DNA of 64,000 bases, taken from JALYLC01 sp963743275. GTDB lineage: Bacteria; Actinomycetota; Thermoleophilia; Gaiellales; JALYLC01. This document shows positions 16,275 to 23,957 of the stretch, piece by piece (positions within the stretch are counted from its first letter, which is position 1; every line of letters starts with the position of its first letter). The position numbers were made by a program, and so were the translations under genes. The stretch spans positions 682,001 to 746,000 of the forward strand of contig CAVUPB010000008.1 of the NCBI GenBank assembly GCA_963743275.1. The letters run 5' to 3'. The notes under the pieces are model-generated. The model worked only from the letters and a program-made list of their open reading frames with translations. It had not been told where the DNA came from and did not search any database.

Positions 16275-17459
16275 ATGGAAGCGCTGCATACATGGCCGGC
16301 GCGGCGGATCGCGGCCGCGGTCGCGGCGGGCGAGGTCTCGGCCGAGGAGGTCACGCGGCACCACCTCGACCGCATCGCCGAGCACGAGCACCTGCACGCG
16401 GTGATCACGGTCACGCGCGAGCAGGCCCTCGCGCGGGCGTGTGCAACGCATGCGGGGCCGCTGGCGGGCGTGCCGCTGCTCGTCAAGGACATCTTCGACA
16501 CGGCGGGCGTGCGCACGACCTACGGCTCGGGCATCTTCCGCGACAACGTGCCGGTGCGCACGGCGACGAGCGTGCGGCGTCTCGTCGACGCGGGCGCGAT
16601 CATGCTCGGCAAGGCCAACCTGCACGAGTTCGCCTGGGGCGTGACCTCGCGCAACCGGGCCTACGGCGCGGTCGTCAACAGCGCTCGGCCCGATCGCATC
16701 CCCGGCGGCTCGTCGGGCGGCAATGCGAGCGCGCTCGCCGCGGGCCTCTGCGCACTCGGCCTGGGAACGGACACGGGCGCCTCGATCCGCCTGCCCGCGG
16801 CCGCCTGCGGCGTGGCGGGCTTCAAGCCCGCCTTCGGCAGCGTGCCGGCCGACGGCCTCTGGCCGCTCGCGCCCTCCTTCGACCACGTCGGCCCGATGGC
16901 ACGCTCGCTCGACGACTGCGCACTGGCCTTCGGCGTCCTGCGCGGCGCGCCGCTCCCGCTTGCCGATCCCGCCGCGTTGCGCGTGCTGCGCCTCGCGGCC
17001 GCGGACATCGCGCCCACGACGGAGGGCCTGCTCGAGGCGGCCGGCCTGCCGGCGGCGCCGGCGTTCGTGCGCCTCCATCTGGCCGAGGTCGCGGAGGTGC
17101 ACCGCGAGACCTACGCCGCGCACCGCGACGCCTACGACGACGACCTGCACGCCAAGATGGCCGTCGGCCTCGAGGTGTCGCTCGACGAGCGTGCGCAGCT
17201 CGTCAGGGCCTTGCACGCATGGCGAGCCGCCTGCGCGGCCGGGTGTCCGTGGGACGTGCTCGTGACGCCGGTCCATCCGGGCGAGCTGCCGCCCGCCGAC
17301 GTCCCGGCCTCGATCGAGCTCACCGACCGCATGACCGCGTACACGCGGCCGGTCAACTGGCTCGGCTGGCCGTCGGCGGTGACGACCGACGGCGCGATGC
17401 ACACCGGCCCCGACGAGGCGAAGGTGCTTGCCCACGCGCTGGCGTGGGAGGCCGCGTGA
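16275..17459 (+). CDS. Amidase signature-family amidohydrolase
   Basis: 394-aa amidase. The Ser-cisSer-Lys triad is complete: Lys in PLLVKDIFDTAG, cis-Ser in PGGSSGGNASA and nucleophile Ser in GTDTGASIRLPAAACG. It is shorter than typical AS enzymes (450-500 aa) because the C-terminal substrate region is compact. The ATG at 16275 is preferred to one within the upstream palindrome at 16164, because the extra 37 residues are Gly/Arg/Pro-rich; TATCGT ten bases upstream may be the -10. It overlaps the following SDR by 4 nt. It would release an acid from an amide or imidazole-like substrate. Confidence 0.9.
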   Translation: MEALHTWPARRIAAAVAAGEVSAEEVTRHHLDRIAEHEHLHAVITVTREQALARACATHAGPLAGVPLLVKDIFDTAGVRTTYGSGIFRDNVPVRTATSVRRLVDAGAIMLGKANLHEFAWGVTSRNRAYGAVVNSARPDRIPGGSSGGNASALAAGLCALGLGTDTGASIRLPAAACGVAGFKPAFGSVPADGLWPLAPSFDHVGPMARSLDDCALAFGVLRGAPLPLADPAALRVLRLAAADIAPTTEGLLEAAGLPAAPAFVRLHLAEVAEVHRETYAAHRDAYDDDLHAKMAVGLEVSLDERAQLVRALHAWRAACAAGCPWDVLVTPVHPGELPPADVPASIELTDRMTAYTRPVNWLGWPSAVTTDGAMHTGPDEAKVLAHALAWEAA

Positions 17460-18244
17460 GCGCGGCCGGGAGGCTGGCGGAGCGCGCGATCATCGTCACC
17501 GGCGGGGCCTCTGGACTCGGGCGGGCGATGGCGGTGGCCTTCGCCGCCGAGGGCGCGCGCGTCGTCGTCGGCGACGTACGCCGTGAGCCGCTGCACGTCG
17601 GCGGCGTGCCGACCGACGAGCTCATCGCGGAGGCGGGCGGGGTCGCGCGCTTCGTCCAGGCCGACGTCTCGCAGGCTGCCGGCGTCGACCGCATGGTCGA
17701 GGCCGCACTCGAGCTCGGCGACGGCCGCCTCGACGTGATGGTCAACAACGCGATGGTCGCCGGGCGGCACTCGAAGGGCCTGCTCGAGACGAGCGAGGAG
17801 GACTGGGACGTCATCTTCGACGTCGGCCTGCGTGGCTCGTTCCTCGGCTGCCGGCGCGCGATCCGCCAGATGCTGACCCAGGAGCCGCGCGGCGACGTCC
17901 GCGGCCGCGTCATCAACATGTCGTCCGAGCACGGCCTGGTCGGCGCGCCCGGGCACGTCGCGTACTGCGCGATGAAGGGCAGCGTCGTCAATCTGACGCG
18001 TCAGATCGCCGTCGACTTCGCGCAGCACGGGATCGTCTGCAACGCGATCGCGCCCGGCAAGATCGTGACGCCGCGCGAGGGCGGCGACGATCCCGAGATC
18101 CCGTTCTCGCTCGCCCGCACGCCGTGGCCGCGGCTCGGCGCGCCCGAGGACGTCGCGGCGCTCGCGGTCTTCCTCGCGTCCGACGACTGCCGCTTCATGA
18201 CGGGCGCGAACGTGCTCATCGACGGCGGTTACATGGCGTTCTAG
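17456..18244 (+). CDS. SDR-family oxidoreductase (tandem copy 1)
   Basis: 262-aa classical SDR with TGGASGLGRAMA, VNNAMVAG (replacing the usual NNAG), Ser in INMSSEHG and YCAMKG as the Tyr/Lys pair. The GTG start overlaps the amidase stop (GTGA). By eye it is about 70% identical to the next gene along its whole length, including the QMLTQEP and PWPRLGAPEDVAALAVF blocks, so the two are tandem paralogues. Confidence 0.92.
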   Translation: MSAAGRLAERAIIVTGGASGLGRAMAVAFAAEGARVVVGDVRREPLHVGGVPTDELIAEAGGVARFVQADVSQAAGVDRMVEAALELGDGRLDVMVNNAMVAGRHSKGLLETSEEDWDVIFDVGLRGSFLGCRRAIRQMLTQEPRGDVRGRVINMSSEHGLVGAPGHVAYCAMKGSVVNLTRQIAVDFAQHGIVCNAIAPGKIVTPREGGDDPEIPFSLARTPWPRLGAPEDVAALAVFLASDDCRFMTGANVLIDGGYMAF

Positions 18245-18264
18245 GGAGCGCTACCGTCCGCTGC

Positions 18265-19050
18265 ATGCCGAGACTCCAGGATCGCTCGATCATCGTCACC
18301 GGCGGCGCGTCCGGGATCGGGCGCTCCCTCTGCCTTGCCTTCGCTGCGGAGGGCGCACGCGTCGTCGTCGGCGATCTGCGTCGCGATCAGCTCTACGTGG
18401 ACGATGGCGTCGCGACCGATCAGGCGATCACCGCTGCCGGGGGAATCGCGCGCTTCGTCGAGGCCGACGCCTCGAAGGCCGCCGACATCGACCGCATGGT
18501 CGAGGCCGCGCTCGAGCTCGGCGACGGGCGTCTCGACGTGATCGTGAACAACGCGGTGGCGAACGGGCCGGGCGCCGGAGGCCTCCTCGAGACGACCGAG
18601 GAGGACTGGGATCTCGTCCTCGGCGTCGGCCTGCGCGGCCTCTTCCTGTGCTGCCGGAGCGCGGTGCGCCAGATGCTCACGCAGGAGCCGTACGGCGAGG
18701 TGCGCGGCCGCGTCATCAACATCTCGTCGCAGCACGGCATGGTCGGCGCGCCGGGCGCGGTCGCCTATTCGGCCATGAAGGGCGGCGTCGTCAACATCAC
18801 GCGCCAGATCGCGGTCGACTTCGCGCAGCACGGGATCGTCTGCAACGCGATCGCCCCCGGCAAGATCGTCGTGCCGCGCGAGGGCGGCCAGGTGCCCGAG
18901 ATCATCGCCTACGCACACGCGCGCACGCCGTGGCCGCGCCTCGGCGCACCCGAGGACGTCGCCGCGCTGGCGGTCTTCATGGCGTCCGACGAGTGCCGCT
19001 TCATGACCGGCGCCAACGTGCTGATCGACGGCGGGTTCATGGCGTACTAG
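18265..19050 (+). CDS. SDR-family oxidoreductase (tandem copy 2)
   Basis: 261-aa paralogue of the upstream gene, with TGGASGIGRSLC, VNNAVANG, INISSQHG and YSAMKG. Unlike copy 1 it has its own apparent leaderless promoter: TACCGT ends seven bases before the ATG. The two copies differ mainly between residues 95-110 (substrate loop) and near the C-terminal PEIIAYAHART segment, suggesting divergence in substrate rather than mechanism. Confidence 0.92.
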   Translation: MPRLQDRSIIVTGGASGIGRSLCLAFAAEGARVVVGDLRRDQLYVDDGVATDQAITAAGGIARFVEADASKAADIDRMVEAALELGDGRLDVIVNNAVANGPGAGGLLETTEEDWDLVLGVGLRGLFLCCRSAVRQMLTQEPYGEVRGRVINISSQHGMVGAPGAVAYSAMKGGVVNITRQIAVDFAQHGIVCNAIAPGKIVVPREGGQVPEIIAYAHARTPWPRLGAPEDVAALAVFMASDECRFMTGANVLIDGGFMAY

Positions 19051-20389
19051 CGTTCGCCGCGTGGGGACGCCGCCGCCCGATCTGCTGACGAGAGCCCGCC
19101 GGTTCACGATCGCGTTCGCCGTCGTCACGATCATCGGCCTCGCGGTCAGCGTCGCCATCCCGCTGCTGCTGCCGGGCCCGAAGCTCGTCACCATCGCCCT
19201 CGGGTCGGGCTGCTTCATCGTCATCATCGTGCTCGGCTCGCGGCTGCTGCGGCGCGCGCTGATCGGTCGCGCGCGACCGGATGCCTGACCGACTAGCCTC
19301 CCCGGCATGAACGGAACTCCGCCGGAGCCGGCCCAGCGGCTCGGCCGCACGCAGATCCTGCTCCTGACGATGGCCGTCGAGGTCATCGGCGTGATCCTGA
19401 TCGCGGCCTTCCTGCCGATCGCATGGTCGACCCGGCTCGTCGTGATCGCGGTCTACGTCGTGCTCGCGAACGCCGCGTCGCAGATGTACCTGCGGCGGCA
19501 GGGGCCCTAGGCCGTAGCCGCGCGCGGCCTCGGCGGGAGCGCCCGCAGCGCCGCTCTCGAGCGCGAGGACGCTCGCCGCCATCACGAGCGCGACCCCGGC
19601 GAGCTCGATCGGGCGCAGGCGCTGGTGCAGGCCGGTCACGCCGACGACGACGCCGGCGGCCGGGTAGAGCGCCTGCAGCACGCTGAACGCGCGCGTCGTC
19701 AGGCGCTGCATCACGAACAGCTCGACGAGGTACGGCAGGCCGGCGCTGAACGCGCCCGCGGCGGCGAGCAGCGCGAGCTCGCGGCCGTGATCGAGCGGCA
19801 GCCCGCCCGTCGCGGCCGCTCCGGGGACGAGCAGCACGGAGCCGACGATCGTCCCTGCCACGAGCGCCGCGAGCGGCGACCAGGCGCCCGTGAGCCGGCG
19901 CACGGCGGAGATGTAGAGCACCCACGTGAACGCGTTGCCGAACGCGAGCGCGAGGCCGACGGGATCGACGGCGTCGAAGCCCGGATGGACGAGCGCGAGC
20001 ACGCCGAGCGCGACGAGGGCGACGCCGAACGCGTGGCGCCGCGTGCGGCTGTGCCAGGCGGCCACGCCGATCGGCCCCGTGAACGAGACGGCCACCACGA
20101 TCGCGAGCGGCGCGCGGTCGATGGCGAGCCAGAACGTCGTGTTCATGCCGACGACGCCGAGCGCCCACACGGCGGGGTGCCACCACGGCCCGGCGCGCAG
20201 CTGCACGACCCGGCGCATGAGCGGCAGCAGGAGGATCAGCACGACCGCGCAGCCGACCAGCCGCAGCAGCGCAACGCCGAGGGGCGAGGCGACCCTGAAC
20301 GCGTGCACGAAGAGCGGCACGCAGGCGAGGTTCGCGACGGCTGCCCCGATCAGGGCGACGGGCGCGCCTGCGCGCGCGGCGGCGCTCAC
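19037..20389 (-). CDS. EamA/DMT-family transporter with an unusual long C-terminal read-through
   Basis: The first 290 or so residues form a ten-helix drug/metabolite (EamA, RhtA-like) exporter: repeats such as ASPLGVALLRLVGCAVVL, GMNTTFWLAIDRAPLAIVVA and FSVLQALYPAAGVVVG, with the second EamA domain ending near ASVLALESGAAG. The frame then stays open for about 160 very hydrophilic Asp/Arg-rich residues that are antisense to two small membrane-protein genes. A TAG at 19509-19507 lies one frame off, so a single-base indel would give the normal length of about 293 aa. The GTG start overlaps the OsmC stop by 4 nt. Role: export of amino acids or metabolites. Confidence 0.78.
   Translation of the reverse strand: MSAAARAGAPVALIGAAVANLACVPLFVHAFRVASPLGVALLRLVGCAVVLILLLPLMRRVVQLRAGPWWHPAVWALGVVGMNTTFWLAIDRAPLAIVVAVSFTGPIGVAAWHSRTRRHAFGVALVALGVLALVHPGFDAVDPVGLALAFGNAFTWVLYISAVRRLTGAWSPLAALVAGTIVGSVLLVPGAAATGGLPLDHGRELALLAAAGAFSAGLPYLVELFVMQRLTTRAFSVLQALYPAAGVVVGVTGLHQRLRPIELAGVALVMAASVLALESGAAGAPAEAARGYGLGPLPPQVHLRRGVREHDVDRDHDEPGRPCDRQEGRDQDHADDLDGHRQEQDLRAAEPLGRLRRSSVHAGEASRSGIRSRATDQRAPQQPRAEHDDDDEAARPEGDGDELRARQQQRDGDADREADDRDDGERDREPAGSRQQIGRRRPHAANASTP
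19061..19288 (+). CDS. Small membrane protein, 75 aa, unknown
   Basis: Short protein with two predicted membrane helices, FAVVTIIGLAVSVAIPLLL (about residues 19-37) and LVTIALGSGCFIVIIVLGS (about 42-60), and basic ends. The GTG start follows a TAGCGT -10 box by seven bases, the strongest evidence that it is real. It begins 10 nt after the tandem SDR and lies opposite the read-through tail of the EamA gene. No family is recognised. Confidence 0.65.
   Translation: MGTPPPDLLTRARRFTIAFAVVTIIGLAVSVAIPLLLPGPKLVTIALGSGCFIVIIVLGSRLLRRALIGRARPDA
19307..19510 (+). CDS. Small membrane protein, 67 aa, unknown
   Basis: Two membrane helices, ILLLTMAVEVIGVILIAAFL and TRLVVIAVYVVLANAAS, follow a Pro/Glu-rich N-terminus. 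A TAGCCT box seven bases before the ATG points to a leaderless transcript. Its TAG stop lies within a CTAG shared with the expected end of the convergent EamA gene. It resembles the preceding small protein in size and layout but not clearly in sequence. Confidence 0.65.
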   Translation: MNGTPPEPAQRLGRTQILLLTMAVEVIGVILIAAFLPIAWSTRLVVIAVYVVLANAASQMYLRRQGP

Positions 20390-20820
20390 GGAGCGTCGAA
20401 CTCGGCCGTGACCTGCATCGCGACGTTGCCGCGGATCGCCTGGCACACCGGGCAGTGCTCCGTCGCGTCGTCCACGAGCGCCTGCAGGTCGCCCTCGGGC
20501 GCGGCGGACGTCAGCCGCACCGCGAGGTCGCTGGTCGCGAGCCGGTGATCGCCCGCGCCCTCGCTCCACTCCAGGCGCACGCGCGCCTCGGTGACCACGT
20601 GGTCGAGCGCGATGCCGCGCGCCCGCGCCATGCTCGTGATCGTCGAGGTGAAGCAGTTGGCATGCGCGGCGGCGAACAGCTCCTCCGGGTTCGTCGCGCC
20701 GCCGGGCCCGCCCAGCTCGACCTGCGCCGCGGTGGGCGTCGAGAGCAGGCCGGAGGCGCTCGCGACGGTGCCGCCGTAGCCCTGCCAGTCGACCGTCGCG
20801 CTCGCAGCGAAGGTTCCCAT
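20386..20820 (-). CDS. OsmC/Ohr-family peroxiredoxin-like protein
   Basis: 144-aa OsmC-fold protein that reduces organic hydroperoxides with two Cys. The peroxidatic Cys is in AAAHANCFTSTI (near residue 57) and the resolving pair in TEHCPVCQAI (near 120). The N-terminal WQGYGGTVAS segment and Glu in NPEELFAAA are characteristic. A TAGGCT box eight bases before the ATG suggests a leaderless start divergent from the TudS-like gene. The stop overlaps the EamA start, so the two are co-translated. Confidence 0.9.
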   Translation of the reverse strand: MGTFAASATVDWQGYGGTVASASGLLSTPTAAQVELGGPGGATNPEELFAAAHANCFTSTITSMARARGIALDHVVTEARVRLEWSEGAGDHRLATSDLAVRLTSAAPEGDLQALVDDATEHCPVCQAIRGNVAMQVTAEFDAP

Positions 20821-20834
20821 CGGCGCTGAGCCTA

Positions 20835-20840
20835 CATACT
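20835..20840 (+). promoter_or_regulatory. -10 box for the TudS-like operon
   Basis: CATACT ends six bases before the GTG at 20847. On the opposite strand, TAGGCT faces the OsmC start, so two divergent leaderless promoters share a 26-bp intergenic region. Confidence 0.5.
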
Positions 20841-20846
20841 CCCGGT

Positions 20847-21416
20847 GTGACCGAATCCAGTCCCCCGGGCGTCGCGTTCGTGGCCCACTGCCTGCTCAAC
20901 CAGAACTCCAAGACCGATGGCGGCGCGCGCTGCCCCGGCATCTACTCGCCGCTCGTCGAGGTGCTGCGCGAGCGCGGCTGGCGCATCGAGCAGATGCCCT
21001 GCCCCGAGCACGGCTTCCTCGGCCTGCACCGCTTCTGGCTCGTCAAGGAGCAGGCCGACACGCTCGCATTCCGGCGCCACTGCCGGCGCCAGGCCGTCGT
21101 CGTCGCCGGCGCCATCGCGGCGCACCTCGAGCGCGGCAGCGAGGTCGTCGTGATCGGCCTCGAGGGCAGCCCGTCGATGGGCGTGCGCATCACCTCCTCG
21201 AACGCCGATTGGGGTGGGCGGCCCGATGCCGGCGACAGCTACAAGCTCGTGCCGGGCCGCGGGATCTTCAGCGAGGAGCTCCAGGCCGAGCTGCTCGAGC
21301 GCGGCCTCGGCGACGTGCGCACGACGGGCATCGAGCACCAGCTGCCGGGGCACGACGTGGCCGTCGAGCGCGAGCAGCTCACCGTCTTCCTCGGGGATCC
21401 GGCACGTGGAAGGTGA
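20847..21416 (+). CDS. TudS-related (DUF523-like, CD3072-type) putative desulfidase
   Basis: 189-aa protein resembling the TudS/CD3072 family, whose characterised member removes sulfur from 2-thiouracil with an iron-sulfur cluster. It has HCLLNQNSK (Cys15), ARCPG (Cys29) and QMPCPEHGFLGL (Cys52). The motif that usually reads SPSCG reads SPSMG at residues 108-112, so one cluster ligand is replaced or moved to Cys29 or Cys79. The gene overlaps the next by 11 nt, and that one overlaps a dihydropyrimidinase, so the unit could act on thio-pyrimidines or thiohydantoins. Family membership is from motif memory, not a search. Confidence 0.7.
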   Translation: MTESSPPGVAFVAHCLLNQNSKTDGGARCPGIYSPLVEVLRERGWRIEQMPCPEHGFLGLHRFWLVKEQADTLAFRRHCRRQAVVVAGAIAAHLERGSEVVVIGLEGSPSMGVRITSSNADWGGRPDAGDSYKLVPGRGIFSEELQAELLERGLGDVRTTGIEHQLPGHDVAVEREQLTVFLGDPARGR

Positions 21417-21792
21417 CCTGCGCGGGTTCCGGGTCGCCGTCTGCGCGGACGCGCTCGTCAATCCCGAGCCGGGCGGTCTCGACGCACTCGCGGTGTGCGA
21501 GCGCGCCGGCTTCGGCGTGATGCAGCTGCCGGCCACCTGGTATCCCGCGGACGTGGCGGCGGGCTGGCTCGAGCAGGTCGCCGAGCAGCTCGACGAGTAC
21601 CTGCGGCGCGGCTACGCCGTCGTGCTGGTGACGCTCGCCGGCGACGCCGCCGGCGCGGCGCAGCGGGAGGCGCTCGGCGCCGCGCTCGCGGCGATCGGCC
21701 ACGAGCTCCCCGCCGAGCTCGCGAGCGACGGCGATGCCGGCGCGCTGGAGGAGTTCCTGCGCGCGCAGCCGGTGCCCGGCGCGGCGGCGTGA
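21406..21792 (+). CDS. Uncharacterised small protein between TudS-like protein and hydantoinase
   Basis: 128-aa protein, not recognised. It starts GFRVAVCADALVNPEPGGLDA and continues FGVMQLPATWYPADVAAGWL, with a Rossmann-like strand YAVVLVTLAG and an acidic C-terminus. One Cys lies in the first strand (VCADAL). Its opening echoes the start of the TudS-like protein (VAFVAHCLLN vs VAVCADALVN), so it could be a diverged half-domain partner. Start GTG overlaps the upstream gene by 11 nt; the stop overlaps the hydantoinase start by 4 nt. Confidence 0.7.
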   Translation: MEGDLRGFRVAVCADALVNPEPGGLDALAVCERAGFGVMQLPATWYPADVAAGWLEQVAEQLDEYLRRGYAVVLVTLAGDAAGAAQREALGAALAAIGHELPAELASDGDAGALEEFLRAQPVPGAAA

Positions 21793-23162
21793 GCGCGACG
21801 CTCGCGGTGCGCGGCGGCCTCGTCGTCGCGCCGGGCGGCGCGCGCGCGGCCGACGTCGTCGTCGAGGGCGAGCGCATCGTCGCGGTGACCGAGCCCGGGG
21901 AGGCGCGTGCCGCCGGCGAGATCGACGCGCGCGGCTGCATCGTGCTGCCGGGGGCCGTCGACGCCCACGTGCACGTCGGTCTCGACTACCGGCTCATGGA
22001 CGGCGGCAGCGCGACGTCGGCCGACCGCTACGACGACGCCTCGCGCGCGGCCGCGGCGGGCGGCACGACGACGATCATCGACTTCGCCATGCAGGTCGAG
22101 GGCGAGGGCTTGCTCGCCCCGCTCGAGCGCCGGCTGGACGACATCCGCGACAGCGCGGTCGACGTCGCCCTGCACTGCTGGATGCTCGAGGCCAACCGCG
22201 AGGCCGTCGCGGAGATCCCCGAGCTCGTCGCGCGCGGCGTGCCGTCGCTCAAGGTCTTCCTGGCCTACAGCCAGCTCGGCGAGCCGATGCCCGAGGAGGA
22301 CATGCTCGCGGTCTGGAAGGCGGTCGCCGCGGCCGGCGGGATCATGCAGGCGCACTGCGAGAGCTGGCCGGTCATCCAGCCCCGGCTCGAGGCGGCGATC
22401 GCGAGCGGCGCCACGGGCTACGCGGACTTCGCGGCCTCGCGCCCGCCGAGCTCGGAGTCCGAGGCGGTCGGCCGCGCACTCGCGTTCGGCGCTGCGAGCG
22501 GCGCCGAGACCTACTGCGTGCACCTCTCGACGAGCGGCGCGGTCGAGCACCTGCGCCTGGCCCGCATGCACGGCCTGGCAGCCCACGGCGAATGCTGCCC
22601 GCACCACCTGCTGCTGGACGAGTCGCGCTACCTCGGCGAGCGCGCTGGCGACTTCGTCATGAGCCCGCCGCTGCGCAGCGCCGAGCACCGCGCCGCGCTC
22701 TGGGGCGCGCTCGTGGACGGCACCATCGAGGTCGTGGCGGCCGATCACGCCGCGTGGCCCGCTGCGGTCAAGGCGCCGGGGCCCGGCTTCCTCGAGGCGG
22801 TGCACGGCGCGGCGGGCAACGGCCTGCTGCTGCCGCTCGTGGCGGCGCAGGTCGGGCAGGTCGACGGCTTCGGCTGGGAGCACGTCGCGCGCCTCACGGC
22901 CGAGAACCCCGCCCGCATCTTCCGCCTGCCCGACAAGGGCGCGATCGCACCGGGCAAGCACGCCGACCTCGTCATCCTCGACCCCGGGGATGTGCGGCCG
23001 GTGCCGCGGGTGCCGCCGTACTGGCAGGTCGACAACGGCATCTTCGAGGGCCTCGCACACGTGCCGCCGCGCATCGTGCTGCAGCGCGGTCGCACGCTCG
23101 TGCGCGCAGGCGCCTTCGTCGGCGCGCCGGCCGCAGGGCGGTTCGTGCCAGGCGCAACGTAA
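21789..23162 (+). CDS. Dihydropyrimidinase/hydantoinase-like cyclic amidohydrolase
   Basis: 457-aa amidohydrolase of the hydantoinase branch, which opens cyclic diamides such as dihydrouracil or hydantoins. All binuclear zinc ligands are visible: HxH in DAHVHVGL, carboxylated Lys in SLKVFLAYSQ, His in MQAHCES, His in YCVHLSTSG and Asp in VAADHAAW. The substrate loop (SPPLRSAEHRAALW) and C-terminal GAIAPGKHADLVILDP are typical. GTG start overlaps the upstream stop. With the TudS-like gene it may process a desulfurised ring; plain pyrimidine catabolism is the simpler alternative. Confidence 0.92.
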   Translation: MSATLAVRGGLVVAPGGARAADVVVEGERIVAVTEPGEARAAGEIDARGCIVLPGAVDAHVHVGLDYRLMDGGSATSADRYDDASRAAAAGGTTTIIDFAMQVEGEGLLAPLERRLDDIRDSAVDVALHCWMLEANREAVAEIPELVARGVPSLKVFLAYSQLGEPMPEEDMLAVWKAVAAAGGIMQAHCESWPVIQPRLEAAIASGATGYADFAASRPPSSESEAVGRALAFGAASGAETYCVHLSTSGAVEHLRLARMHGLAAHGECCPHHLLLDESRYLGERAGDFVMSPPLRSAEHRAALWGALVDGTIEVVAADHAAWPAAVKAPGPGFLEAVHGAAGNGLLLPLVAAQVGQVDGFGWEHVARLTAENPARIFRLPDKGAIAPGKHADLVILDPGDVRPVPRVPPYWQVDNGIFEGLAHVPPRIVLQRGRTLVRAGAFVGAPAAGRFVPGAT

Positions 23163-23213
23163 CGTCAACGGGGGCATGCGAGACTATCCGGAGCACCCGA
23201 TTTGGAGGCTTGC

Positions 23214-23873
23214 ATGCTGAAGTTCCTGACGAAGTCCCGCGACCTGATCGCCGAGACCGACGCTCTTCCCGGCCGCGCAGAGGCCATCGCCGTCCCCGCC
23301 CGCCACACGGTGCTCGGGACGCCGCTCCTGCCGCCGTTCCCCGAGGGCATCGAGGTCGTGCAACTCGGCCTCGGCTGCTTCTGGGGCGCCGAGCGCCTCT
23401 TCTGGCAGCTCCCGGGCGTCTACACGACGGCCGTCGGATACGCGGGCGGGTTCACGAAGAACCCGAGCTACGCCGAGGTCTGCTCGGGCCGCACCGGCCA
23501 CACCGAGGCCGTCCTCGTCGCATACGACCCGAAGGTGCTGCCGTTCGAGCAGCTGCTGCGCACGTTCTGGGAGGGCCACGACCCGACGCAGGGCATGCGC
23601 CAGGGCAACGACATGGGCACCCAGTACCGCTCGGCGCTGTACTGGACGACCGACGCGCAGCGCGAGATCGCCCTGCGCTCGCGCGACGCCTACCAGAGTG
23701 CCCTGTCCGAGCGCGGCCGCGGCCAGATCACGACCGAGCTCGCCGAGGCGGGGCCGTTCTACCCGGCCGAGGAGTACCACCAGCAGTACCTGCAGAAGAA
23801 CCCGGGCGGCTACTGCGGCCTCGGCGGCACGGGCGTGAGCTGCCCGATCGGCGCCGGCGTCAGCGCCTCGTAG
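23214..23873 (+). CDS. msrA: Peptide-methionine (S)-S-oxide reductase MsrA
   Basis: 219-aa MsrA. The catalytic Cys55 is in LGLGCFWGAERLFW, the conserved VGYAGG and GHTEAVLVAYDP blocks follow, and resolving cysteines are in GGYCGLGGTGVSCPIG near the C-terminus. The ATG is preferred to an upstream TTG because GGAGG lies five bases before it. The N-terminal 45-residue extension is as in the longer (MsrA-type I) enzymes. It repairs oxidised methionine in the cytosol. Confidence 0.95.
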   Translation: MLKFLTKSRDLIAETDALPGRAEAIAVPARHTVLGTPLLPPFPEGIEVVQLGLGCFWGAERLFWQLPGVYTTAVGYAGGFTKNPSYAEVCSGRTGHTEAVLVAYDPKVLPFEQLLRTFWEGHDPTQGMRQGNDMGTQYRSALYWTTDAQREIALRSRDAYQSALSERGRGQITTELAEAGPFYPAEEYHQQYLQKNPGGYCGLGGTGVSCPIGAGVSAS

Positions 23874-23874
23874 G

Positions 23875-23955
23875 GACCGCAAAGTTGGGGTCTGACCCCA
23901 ATCGTTGCGCGACGGCGACCGCGAAAGTTGGGGTCAGACCCCAACTTTGCGGTCC
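23875..23955. repeat. Tandem pair of GGGGTC(A/T)GACCCC palindromes (copies c1 and c2)
   Basis: The first copy has flank GGACCGCAAAGTT and core GGGGTCTGACCCC but a degenerate right arm (AATCGTTGCG). The second, from 23918, is nearly perfect (GACCGCGAAAGTT on the left, AACTTTGCGGTC on the right, one extra base in the left arm). They lie between the convergent MsrA and Gfo/Idh genes. Confidence 0.88.
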
Positions 23956-23957
23956 GG

